Shown here piece after piece: positions 56,658-64,000 of a stretch of 64,000 nt of DNA. The position numbers and the translations under genes are program-made. Numbering within the stretch: the first letter of the stretch is position 1; each line of letters begins with the position of its first letter. The DNA lies in contig JAVBLR010000009.1 of NCBI GenBank assembly GCA_031553395.1, positions 186,001 to 250,000 of the forward strand. Direction: 5' to 3'. This DNA comes from WRGA01 sp031553395. GTDB lineage: Bacteria > Bacteroidota > Bacteroidia > Bacteroidales > WRGA01. Below the pieces are notes generated by a model. The model was not told where the DNA came from, searched no databases, and saw only the letters and a list, made by a program, of their open reading frames with translations.

Positions 56658-57950
56658 TTATATGTTTTCTGTAAATATTCGTTTAATAGGCAAAAATATC
56701 CGTTCCAATAAACGTAAATCTTCGGTAATAATATCTGCTTGTGCAGGCATTTCTCTTGAAAGTGGTAATTCTTTTCGGTATGTTGTCATCAATCCATTCG
56801 GAAAAGAGATTTCTACTACATAATAACCATTATCAGGTACAAGTGAAATATTCTTCACAATCCCTTTTACCATTCCAAATTCATTGTCAGGATAATTAAG
56901 AAAATGAATATTTACCTGTTGGCCGGATTTTACTTTTCCCGAGCGTGCAACAGGCAATGATGCTTTTCCTAAGAATTCATTGGAAAGAGATGGTATTATT
57001 GTAAAAACAGTTTCTCCAGTTGATACATGCTGATTATTGCTCCAATAATTGCCAAATGTTACAATTCCGTCTGTGGGAGTTGTTAAAGCATACGTTTGTT
57101 CCCACGTTTTTATTTCATTCATTAACTGTATAGCCAATGTGTTCAGTTCAGACCTTAGTGTATTTTTATTATCTAAATACTGTTGTTTTGTATCCAATAA
57201 TGTTTCTTCTAATTCGGATATTTCAATTTGTATGTTTTCAACAGAAGCATGCGAGGCTTCCAATGATAAGTTCTTTTGCAGATAACTACTCAGTGCATCC
57301 TCCATATTTTTCTTACTTATTGCTTCTATTGCCAATAACGATGAATCTCTTTTGAATTGGGACGAAGCTATAACGTATTGTTGCTTACTTATATCTTCTT
57401 GCCGGCATATACTTTGATGATATTGTTTGTATTTTTGAATTCGTTTTTCAATAAGTGCTATTTTCTGAGGATAGTAGTTTAAATCTAAGAATTTCTTATA
57501 ATTGTTTAATGATTGAATAAAAGAGGAATAAAGTCCTTGTACACTACCCAGGTTCATCTCCTTATTCTGAAAATAATAAACACTATCCGGATGCAAAATC
57601 AATAGTTCCAGGTTCTTTTTCAGGTACAACATATCTTGTGTAGAAGCCGGATTTTCAATAATAGCAAGGTAATCGTCTTTTTTTACAGTTTGTTTATCTT
57701 TTACATTCAACTCCATCAATTGTCCGTTGGTTTTCGCAACAATCCCTATTGGCGGGGTTGAACTTGTAAGAACCATAGATGAAGAAACGGTATCAGGGTA
57801 TTTGAAAAACCAACTCCCGATAAGTAAAATAAAGATGATACAGAAAAGGATGAAAATTCCTCTCCTTAGAATCCAATGAGGTATCTCTCCTAATACTTCC
57901 TGAAGCTCCTCACTCCTCAATTCTATTTCTTTTCCTTCTTCAGTTTCCAA
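56658..57950 (-). CDS. HlyD-family membrane-fusion (periplasmic adaptor) protein
   Basis: A 430-residue protein, apparently from a TTG start at 57950 that overlaps the exporter stop by 11 bases; no closer ATG exists. One membrane helix (about 30-50: GIFILFCIIFILLIGSWFF) follows a short cytoplasmic head. Then come biotinyl-lipoyl-like halves (IVAKTNGQLMELNVKDKQTVKKDDYLAIIE and TTPTDGIVTFG) flanking a long coiled coil (about 135-300), and a beta-barrel end. It links the inner-membrane ABC exporter to an outer-membrane channel. The outer channel (TolC-like) is not in the window. Confidence 0.9.
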   Translation of the reverse strand: METEEGKEIELRSEELQEVLGEIPHWILRRGIFILFCIIFILLIGSWFFKYPDTVSSSMVLTSSTPPIGIVAKTNGQLMELNVKDKQTVKKDDYLAIIENPASTQDMLYLKKNLELLILHPDSVYYFQNKEMNLGSVQGLYSSFIQSLNNYKKFLDLNYYPQKIALIEKRIQKYKQYHQSICRQEDISKQQYVIASSQFKRDSSLLAIEAISKKNMEDALSSYLQKNLSLEASHASVENIQIEISELEETLLDTKQQYLDNKNTLRSELNTLAIQLMNEIKTWEQTYALTTPTDGIVTFGNYWSNNQHVSTGETVFTIIPSLSNEFLGKASLPVARSGKVKSGQQVNIHFLNYPDNEFGMVKGIVKNISLVPDNGYYVVEISFPNGLMTTYRKELPLSREMPAQADIITEDLRLLERIFLPIKRIFTENI

Positions 57951-60177
57951 GCTCTAATTGATTTTTAACCAATTGATAATAGATACCTTTTTTTTGGGTT
58001 AATTCGGAGTGTGTGCCTTGCTCTGCTACTTGCCCTTTGTCTAATACGACAATATTATCGGCATGTTGTACGGTACTGAGGCGATGTGCCACAATTACAA
58101 CCGTTTTTCCCAAATAGAATTCCTGTAGATTATCTGTAATTTGGCGTTCGTTTTTTGCATCCAATGCATTGGTTGCCTCGTCGAAAAAAAGAAAATCAGG
58201 ATTCTTATAAACCAAACGGGCTATCAATATTCGTTGACGTTGCCCCTGGCTGATTCCGCTACCTTCCATCCCTATTTTTGTATTGTAACCTAATGGAAGA
58301 GAATCGATAAATTCACGGATATTAGCTGTTTTTACGGCATATAGCAACTGTTCTTTATCAATGATTTCTTCACCTACAGCAATGTTATTGGCAATTGTAT
58401 CCGAAAAAATAAATCCATCCTGCATCACTGCCCCACATTTTTGCCTCCAAAGATGGGGATTGATATTTTTTAGCTGGGATTCACCTACTAAAATATCACC
58501 CTTGTTTTGTGTGTAAAAACCAAGGAGCAATTTCACAAGAGTTGTTTTCCCACTGCCACTTTCTCCAACCAATGCAGTTACTTTATTCGGTGGTATTTGC
58601 AGATTAATATCTTCCAACACATAATCCCGGTCGGCTCCACTATAACTAAAAGAGAGCGAATTGATCTGCAATATCCTGTTTTCAGGTAGGACAGATAGTT
58701 TTAAATCGGCTGTTTGATCTTCGTCTTCTTTATTATGTATTTCTCCAAGCCTCTCTAAACTGATACGGGCATCTTGCAGAGATTGTGAGAACCCAATAAA
58801 TTGGCTGATAGGAGAAGATAATTGCCCGATAATGTAACTGATCGACATCATCATACCCAATGTTATATTACCTTCTACCACTGATTTGGCAGCAAGATAA
58901 GAAATAAGGATACCGGTAGTTTGACTGAAAAATACAGACCCGATTTGTTGATACTGGCCTACAGCCAACCCGCGAATGCTGATTTTAAACAGTTTTACCT
59001 GAATGCGCTCCCATTGCCATCGTTTTTGTTTTTCGCAATTACTGAGCTTAATTTCCTGCATTCCGGTAATTAATTGGAATAAACTGCTTTGTTCGCCGGC
59101 TGCTTGCGAGAATCTTTTAAAATCCAACTCCCGGCGGTATTTCATAAAAAAGAGCACCCAACATACATACAATGTATTTCCCAAAAGGAAAATGCATAGG
59201 ATGGTCAAATTAAAGTAAGCCAGAATAACAGCAAAAACAAAAAAGTTTACGAACGAGAAAAGCGTGCTTAACGACGATCCGGTAAGAAAGTTTCTTACCC
59301 GGTTGTGATCGCCGATACGCTGCATAATATCGCCGACCATCTTCGTGTCGAAAAAACCAATCGGTAAACGCATCAGTTTTGCAAGGAAATCTGAAATAAG
59401 CGCAATATTAATACGGCTATTCATGTGCAACATTATCCAACTACGGATAAAATCGACAGCCAATTGTGTTGCAAATAATGTTAACTGGGCAATTAAAACT
59501 AACGTTATGAAACTAAGGTTATTGGTGCCGATACCTGTATCTACCATCGATTGAGTAAGGAATGGGAAAATAAGTTGCAATAGCATCCCGATAATCATTC
59601 CCAATATCAATTGGATTAATTGCTTTTTGTAAGGGCGTAAATAGCGAAAAAAATAACCCAGATTGCGGGATGCTTTTTCTTTTTCACTCTCGTGTTCATA
59701 AAAATCGGGAGTCGGTTGCAAAATTAATGCCACACCATCATCTTTTCCCTTAGATTTACTGCTAAGCCAGCATTTTAAAAATTCTTTTTTGGTATATGTT
59801 GCTAATCCCGAAGCAGGATCGGAAATGCCGATAGCATATTCTTCGTTCTTATCAGTAAAAAAACTTCTTTTTTTCTTTTTGATATTGTAGCAAACTACAA
59901 AGTGATTTTGATTCCAATGCAGGATGCAGGGTAACGGCATATCGTTTACCAGCTGTTCAAAATTTATTTTTACTCCTGTAGTACGAAATCCGATACTTTC
60001 CGCAGCATCACTGATTCCTAACATCGAAACCCCTTCCCGTGTAATAAAGCTCTTTTGACGCAATGTTTGCAACGTATATGTACGGCCGTAATATCTGGCA
60101 ATCATACGTAAACATGAAGGGCCGCAGTCCATGGCATCAAGTTGGCGATAGTGAGGAAAGTTTCGTATCATTGACAT
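57940..60177 (-). CDS. C39-peptidase-containing ABC exporter (PCAT)
   Basis: A 745-residue inner-membrane transporter. Residues 1-130 form a C39 peptidase: C18 in MDCGPSC, H92 in NQNHFVV and D120 in ISDPA. The middle has about six membrane helices (for example LILGMIIGMLLQLIFPFL and LFSFVNFFVFAVILAYF). The nucleotide-binding domain has Walker A GESGSGKTTLV, the signature SGISQGQRQR and Walker B FLFFDEATNALD. Known PCATs cut a double-glycine leader and export the mature peptide. This strongly predicts GG-leader precursors for this locus, though none is in the window. It lies between a glycosyltransferase and its HlyD partner. Confidence 0.94.
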   Translation of the reverse strand: MSMIRNFPHYRQLDAMDCGPSCLRMIARYYGRTYTLQTLRQKSFITREGVSMLGISDAAESIGFRTTGVKINFEQLVNDMPLPCILHWNQNHFVVCYNIKKKKRSFFTDKNEEYAIGISDPASGLATYTKKEFLKCWLSSKSKGKDDGVALILQPTPDFYEHESEKEKASRNLGYFFRYLRPYKKQLIQLILGMIIGMLLQLIFPFLTQSMVDTGIGTNNLSFITLVLIAQLTLFATQLAVDFIRSWIMLHMNSRINIALISDFLAKLMRLPIGFFDTKMVGDIMQRIGDHNRVRNFLTGSSLSTLFSFVNFFVFAVILAYFNLTILCIFLLGNTLYVCWVLFFMKYRRELDFKRFSQAAGEQSSLFQLITGMQEIKLSNCEKQKRWQWERIQVKLFKISIRGLAVGQYQQIGSVFFSQTTGILISYLAAKSVVEGNITLGMMMSISYIIGQLSSPISQFIGFSQSLQDARISLERLGEIHNKEDEDQTADLKLSVLPENRILQINSLSFSYSGADRDYVLEDINLQIPPNKVTALVGESGSGKTTLVKLLLGFYTQNKGDILVGESQLKNINPHLWRQKCGAVMQDGFIFSDTIANNIAVGEEIIDKEQLLYAVKTANIREFIDSLPLGYNTKIGMEGSGISQGQRQRILIARLVYKNPDFLFFDEATNALDAKNERQITDNLQEFYLGKTVVIVAHRLSTVQHADNIVVLDKGQVAEQGTHSELTQKKGIYYQLVKNQLELGN

Positions 60178-60214
60178 TTAATACTGTTAATTTTCAAGTA
60201 AAATTATATAACTA

Positions 60215-60982
60215 TTACTTTTTATTAAAGCCATATAATTCGCTTTTACTCATTGTTTTAGAACTGAAAAGATTATAATCTGATATTTTTTTGCTTAATA
60301 CAGAACTATATCCACTGTTATTTCCTCTTGGATGCGTAAGATGAAATAATTCCCCATCTACCCTGCCTATTTTATATCCCAAATTTTTCCATCTTTCATA
60401 TCGTTCAAAATCTTCCGAACCCCAACCATAAAAGTTCTCATTTTCCATTCCGGAATCTTTGTATGCTTTTACATTTACAAATACGGCGCCTCCTTTCATA
60501 TCCTTCCCATATATTAAATGCATTCTGTTTTTATATTTTTGAAATATTCGAATATCCCGACGATTAAGGAAACATGATCGAAGAATATCAGAAGTGTCTA
60601 AAAAAGTGCCATCATACGGATAAACAAATTCGAAATTACCTGTTCTTAATCTTTCAACGGATTCGAGAATTTGTTTTTTAGAAATAATTACATCTGCATC
60701 CCATATCCCTAAAAATGGAGTTGTAACAGTTTTCGTCATTTTATTGAGATATTTAGTCCGGTAAAAAACATCGTCATGATCTTCTATGAAAGAATAGTGA
60801 ATTTGCCTATCTAATAAGCGCTTCAAGATTCCATTATTATAACCTGATATTTCCCAAAGAAGAATACTACAATCAAAATTTTTTAATAAATACCGTGTAC
60901 TTATTAATGTATTCTCCAATCGTACAATAGAATCTAACCTTACAGGTACCAGAAATGTAACATCTTTTAAATTAATCCTCAT
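60215..60982 (-). CDS. GT2/GT7-like galactosyltransferase-type glycosyltransferase
   Basis: A 255-residue GT-A protein. The N-terminal part VTFLVPVRLDSIVRLENTLI and FLGIWDADVII (DxD) are GT2-type, and the C-terminal half has GWGSEDFERYERWKNLGY, the acceptor/metal motif of the galactosyltransferase GT7-like C-terminal domain. No membrane segment. It overlaps the upstream LanC-like stop by 11 bases and ends 37 bases before the exporter. It probably glycosylates the same product before export. Confidence 0.8.
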   Translation of the reverse strand: MRINLKDVTFLVPVRLDSIVRLENTLISTRYLLKNFDCSILLWEISGYNNGILKRLLDRQIHYSFIEDHDDVFYRTKYLNKMTKTVTTPFLGIWDADVIISKKQILESVERLRTGNFEFVYPYDGTFLDTSDILRSCFLNRRDIRIFQKYKNRMHLIYGKDMKGGAVFVNVKAYKDSGMENENFYGWGSEDFERYERWKNLGYKIGRVDGELFHLTHPRGNNSGYSSVLSKKISDYNLFSSKTMSKSELYGFNKK

Positions 60983-62063
60983 GTGTATTTGAATTAAATA
61001 ATAGCTGATAAGTTAAGGCAACACCTGTAAAGCCATTCAGAAGTCCAATATTATTAATCACTCCAGACTCCGGATTAAATTCATCATTCCAAATATTAGC
61101 ATTAGTTATCTTTTTTAAAATAATATCTTTCTGTAATTCGAGCATATTACTACCAGTACATTTATCCAGTTCATACAATAGGAATGAATAACCGCAAATT
61201 CCTGTATTTAAATATATATTTTTATTCCGGAATTCTTTATTTATTATTCTGTTGTGGTCAATATTCTTTTCCAACAAATTTGCATATTCTGTCCATTCCG
61301 GAATATGTATTTGTGTCAATACTTTTCTGACACCCAATAAAAGGAATAGCCTCATACAATGTAACTGTGGTATTGAGGATAAAACTGTAGCTGATATACC
61401 ATCTATTATTTTAATAATTTTGTAATTGTAAAAATCCAACAGAAATAAGTCACTGAGAATATATAAGTAAATAGGAAGGATATAATCCATATAAGCAATC
61501 AAAGACGGTTCCCATTTTGAATGGGAAAAAGCTGCATCTCGCTCTATCTTATTGATTATTTGGATTACCATGCCTTGAAAGATATATTTGTCAATAGAAT
61601 AAGAAGATTGAGTTTTTAATCTTTCGAGAAAGTAAAACAAAATCATTATTAATTGAGATAATTCAATTGAAGAATTGAGTTTGTCGAACCATTCAAAGCT
61701 AATTATTTTAACTATCTTATCATCAATATCTTGAAAAATGCTATTTATATTCCCTTCAACAAACTTTTTTTTGATTAAGTAATTGATACCCCAAGCAATC
61801 CCAGCAAGTCCATTATCAAAATCAATAGCATATCCATCACTAATTGAATTATAGATATCATCTAATAAATGTTCCGCAAATAACTGATATTCTTTATTAT
61901 TTGTTTGCTGTGCTAAATGAAAGAAATATATACAAACTCCCATTTTTCCATTGAATAATCCCAAAGATGTGTCTTTTAGATTTTGGGAGATCAAGATTTT
62001 GTCCAATATCCTAAATCTTTGCTCCATATCTATTTTTATAATATATCTCATATTCTGATACAT
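60972..62063 (-). CDS. Second LanC-like protein lacking the zinc ligands
   Basis: About 363 residues from ATG at 62063 (the open frame reaches a TTG at 62066). The N-terminal pattern LGLFNGKMGVCIYFF...NNKEYQLFAEHLLDDIY mirrors that of the protein at 54213, so the two are paralogues. Further toroid motifs: FDNGLAGIAWG and YLNTGICGYSFLLYEL. The final motif IGLLNGFTGVALTY lacks the CHG pair, so the zinc site is absent again. A helper, substrate-binding or repurposed role is inferred. It lies 15 bases after the metalloprotease-like gene. Confidence 0.78.
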   Translation of the reverse strand: MYQNMRYIIKIDMEQRFRILDKILISQNLKDTSLGLFNGKMGVCIYFFHLAQQTNNKEYQLFAEHLLDDIYNSISDGYAIDFDNGLAGIAWGINYLIKKKFVEGNINSIFQDIDDKIVKIISFEWFDKLNSSIELSQLIMILFYFLERLKTQSSYSIDKYIFQGMVIQIINKIERDAAFSHSKWEPSLIAYMDYILPIYLYILSDLFLLDFYNYKIIKIIDGISATVLSSIPQLHCMRLFLLLGVRKVLTQIHIPEWTEYANLLEKNIDHNRIINKEFRNKNIYLNTGICGYSFLLYELDKCTGSNMLELQKDIILKKITNANIWNDEFNPESGVINNIGLLNGFTGVALTYQLLFNSNTHED

Positions 62064-62078
62064 CAAAATGATACTGAA

Positions 62079-63248
62079 TTAAATCTTGTATGGAATGAAT
62101 CCATCTTTTCCAAATTGATGAATAATTTTGCGGAAAGATTTATTAATATCATTCCTTTTAATATTTAACTTTTGATCAATAAATCTGTATAAATCATCAT
62201 CAGAATTTCCGTAAACTAATGCTTCTTTGAGAAGATTTATCCCTCCTTTTTCTATACATAAATGACACAAAATAATTCCAAGAAAATAAGAAGGAGAAGT
62301 TACTCCATCCATTTGATAAAAGGTATCCAATTTATTCAAGTTAATTTCAGGATGTCTTTGCAGGTAATTATCCATACGCTTGAAATGCTCAGTAATAGAA
62401 ATTCCAAGTTTAATATCATTTTCACCAAAGTAATCGGATAATCCATTAAGAAATAATCCATGAGCGTTAGGGAAAAAATTATTGATTAAGTGTACAATTT
62501 CATGCTCATAATTTTCTCCATTGATACTGTTAGAATAAATAATATTATTAAATCGATCATAAAATCCACACAAATTATTGATATTAACCCCTTCCCCTAT
62601 GACATAATCAAAACCTTTTAGTTGCATTATCTCATTGCAGTTAAGGGTAATATAATATTCTATTTTATCAATTTTAATTCCAAACTTATCAATTAAAAAT
62701 CCTATCAATTTATTTGCTTTTTCTGCTTTGAATATGTTGAAAGGATGCAAAGGGTGATATTTATAGTAGATAATACCAACTTGTTTTTCAGACCAACTTC
62801 GAGTATAAAATGGCAACCAATTATATAATTTATAAATCCCGTTTTCTTTTTTTGCAATAACATTAGTGATTGCCATTGAATTGATATGGGTGGTGTCATC
62901 CCAATAGAACATAGAACGAATTACATAATAGTCTCCCTGATTAGTAATGGAAAGTATTACATTCTTTAAATTAAAACCATATAATCCGGGAGTTAACCAT
63001 CCTTCAGATTTCAGTAAGTCGTAGCTTTTATATTTTGCTTTTTCTGCTTGGTTCCAATATGGATTATCATACAAACTATCTGGTTGAGAAGAAAGATAGT
63101 TATTCCAACATTCAAATACCTTCGCTTTATCAGGGTCTGTTTTGATATCAACTCCAGCATTTAGGAAAGAGGATGGTAATTCTTCCTGAGCATGTAAAAT
63201 TACAGAACAAACAGAGAATAATAAGTAACAATAAATATACTTTTTCAT
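62079..63248 (-). CDS. Secreted zincin (HExxH) metalloprotease-like protein
   Basis: About 389 residues. The frame extends to 63293, but the ATG at 63248 gives the signal peptide (MKKYIYCYLLFSVCSVILHAQ). The single HEIVH motif (about 249-253) is the zinc-binding helix of gluzincins, followed by FLNGLSDYFGE. In peptidase-MA-like enzymes this second segment is usually WLSEGLADYF, with Glu as third zinc ligand; here Asn stands there, so activity is uncertain. Position between LanM-like and LanC-like genes suggests a role in maturing or protecting against the exported peptide. Confidence 0.78.
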   Translation of the reverse strand: MKKYIYCYLLFSVCSVILHAQEELPSSFLNAGVDIKTDPDKAKVFECWNNYLSSQPDSLYDNPYWNQAEKAKYKSYDLLKSEGWLTPGLYGFNLKNVILSITNQGDYYVIRSMFYWDDTTHINSMAITNVIAKKENGIYKLYNWLPFYTRSWSEKQVGIIYYKYHPLHPFNIFKAEKANKLIGFLIDKFGIKIDKIEYYITLNCNEIMQLKGFDYVIGEGVNINNLCGFYDRFNNIIYSNSINGENYEHEIVHLINNFFPNAHGLFLNGLSDYFGENDIKLGISITEHFKRMDNYLQRHPEINLNKLDTFYQMDGVTSPSYFLGIILCHLCIEKGGINLLKEALVYGNSDDDLYRFIDQKLNIKRNDINKSFRKIIHQFGKDGFIPYKI

Positions 63249-63265
63249 ATGTAAATTTTTATTTT

Positions 63266-63349
63266 TTACACTAAGATCGTATGGAACTCGCATGCTTCAA
63301 AATTATCATAATCTTGTGGCGTAACCCTCGTTTTCATGCTTCGTTTCAT
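63266..63349 (-). CDS. Tentative 27-codon reading frame between LanM-like and protease genes
   Basis: ATG at 63349, starting MKRSMKTRVTPQDYDNFE and ending before TAA at 63266. One Cys and several Ser/Thr, but no GG motif, so it does not look like a leader peptide for the C39 exporter. It may be chance or part of a non-coding element. Confidence 0.2.
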   Translation of the reverse strand: MKRSMKTRVTPQDYDNFEACEFHTILV

Positions 63350-63359
63350 AATACTAAAA

Positions 63360-64000
63360 TTAATGTAGAATCTTATTTAAATTGTTAGGATATTCTGGAC
63401 ATAATATACTTGGACATTCTTCCCATTTTGCGAATCGGAGGAATTGATATCCGACTCCGGCTTTACCTAAAAAAAGATTGTATAGTCCAACATATCCATC
63501 ATCTCCTCCTTTGGATATATATCCCTTCATTAACTGATTTCCTATTATTGACAATTTATCCTCAACCAAAGAAGTAAGAGCATAATTATCTGAGAACTTG
63601 CCAATAGCATATAATACTTCCAAATTCCCCATATCTCCATGACAAACAGATTGGTTTCCACCTATACCATTTCTTAAAATTGATTTATATGCAATATCTA
63701 TCTCCTTTAATAACAAATCATCATTAATCCCAGATTGAGAAAGTAACAACCTGCTGAGAGCAATTCCAGCAGATCCATGACACCAACTCCCTCCATCATA
63801 TTTTTCATTAACACTTCTTCCATCAATCCATCCTTGAATACTTTCATCGAAGAAACTTCTATCATGGATTAATAATTTACCAATCATAGGTGATAACAAT
63901 TCTTCTTTATCCGGAAATTCTTTTCGTACTTTATTTAATATATACGCAATACCAGCACTACCATGAGCATATCCCCCCAAATACATTATTCGGAATTTAT
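63360..64000 (-). CDS. LanM-like lanthionine synthetase, C-terminal cyclase domain (5' end off the window)
   Basis: The frame is open to the window edge with no start required, so only about 213 C-terminal residues are seen. It carries the complete LanC-type zinc set: GGSWCHGSAGIALSR (Cys) and QSVCHGDMGNLEVL (Cys-His), plus the toroid motifs GYAHGSAGIAY and GKAGVGYQFLRF. In class II lanthipeptide synthetases this domain forms the thioether rings after an N-terminal dehydratase domain. Only the cyclase half can be verified, so a free-standing LanC is possible. It is the first visible gene of the leftward RiPP operon. Confidence 0.87.
   Translation of the reverse strand, partial: KFRIMYLGGYAHGSAGIAYILNKVRKEFPDKEELLSPMIGKLLIHDRSFFDESIQGWIDGRSVNEKYDGGSWCHGSAGIALSRLLLSQSGINDDLLLKEIDIAYKSILRNGIGGNQSVCHGDMGNLEVLYAIGKFSDNYALTSLVEDKLSIIGNQLMKGYISKGGDDGYVGLYNLFLGKAGVGYQFLRFAKWEECPSILCPEYPNNLNKILH

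Overview
The window looks like a chromosomal segment of an AT-rich member of the Bacteroidota, most likely a Bacteroidales bacterium that has a type IX secretion system (T9SS). The reasons are two SusC/SusD pairs, a hybrid two-component sensor/regulator (HTCS), promoters of the TAnnTTTG type, a Por-secretion-type C-terminal tail on a lyase, and the near absence of strong Shine-Dalgarno sites. The genus cannot be fixed from the sequence. No tRNA, rRNA, CRISPR array, integrase or complete insertion sequence was seen.

Positions 1-45155 are one large polysaccharide utilisation locus (PUL) for an acetylated, branched pectic glycan, probably rhamnogalacturonan I with glucuronic acid-bearing side chains. 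A leftward operon (13667 to 1) encodes GH115, a SGNH-esterase/NodB-deacetylase fusion, a SGNH acetylesterase, GH43, a tiny membrane protein hidden between genes, GH28, GH2 and a DUF4450-like enzyme that runs off the window. A divergent control region (13668-13976) also drives a rightward operon: a fasciclin-domain lipoprotein, SusC, SusD, two more fasciclin lipoproteins, a second SusC/SusD pair, and a PL11 rhamnogalacturonan lyase with autotransporter-type repeats and a T9SS tail. Four further secreted proteins (34363-40664) share a variant C-terminal tail. One is a very large SGNH esterase and two are recent duplicates of an unknown jelly-roll protein. The HTCS (40833-45155) is the likely sensor and activator. 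Cells would cut and de-esterify polymer outside, import oligomers through SusCD, and finish degradation in the periplasm.

Positions 45156-50572 hold ordinary genes (glyoxalase-like, metallo-beta-lactamase fold, hydroxyacid dehydrogenase, L-aspartate dehydrogenase) and a pectin methylesterase, with two repeat-filled intergenic gaps.

Positions 50758-64000 carry the most unusual system: a leftward operon that looks like a glycosylated lanthipeptide (RiPP) locus. It has the cyclase end of a LanM-like synthetase with intact zinc ligands, a secreted HExxH metalloprotease-like protein, two LanC-like proteins that have lost the zinc ligands, a C39-peptidase ABC exporter with its HlyD partner, four glycosyltransferases and a UDP-glucuronate-4-epimerase-like enzyme. 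A fifth glycosyltransferase faces the operon. No GG-leader precursor gene is inside the window. It would be expected just beyond position 64000.
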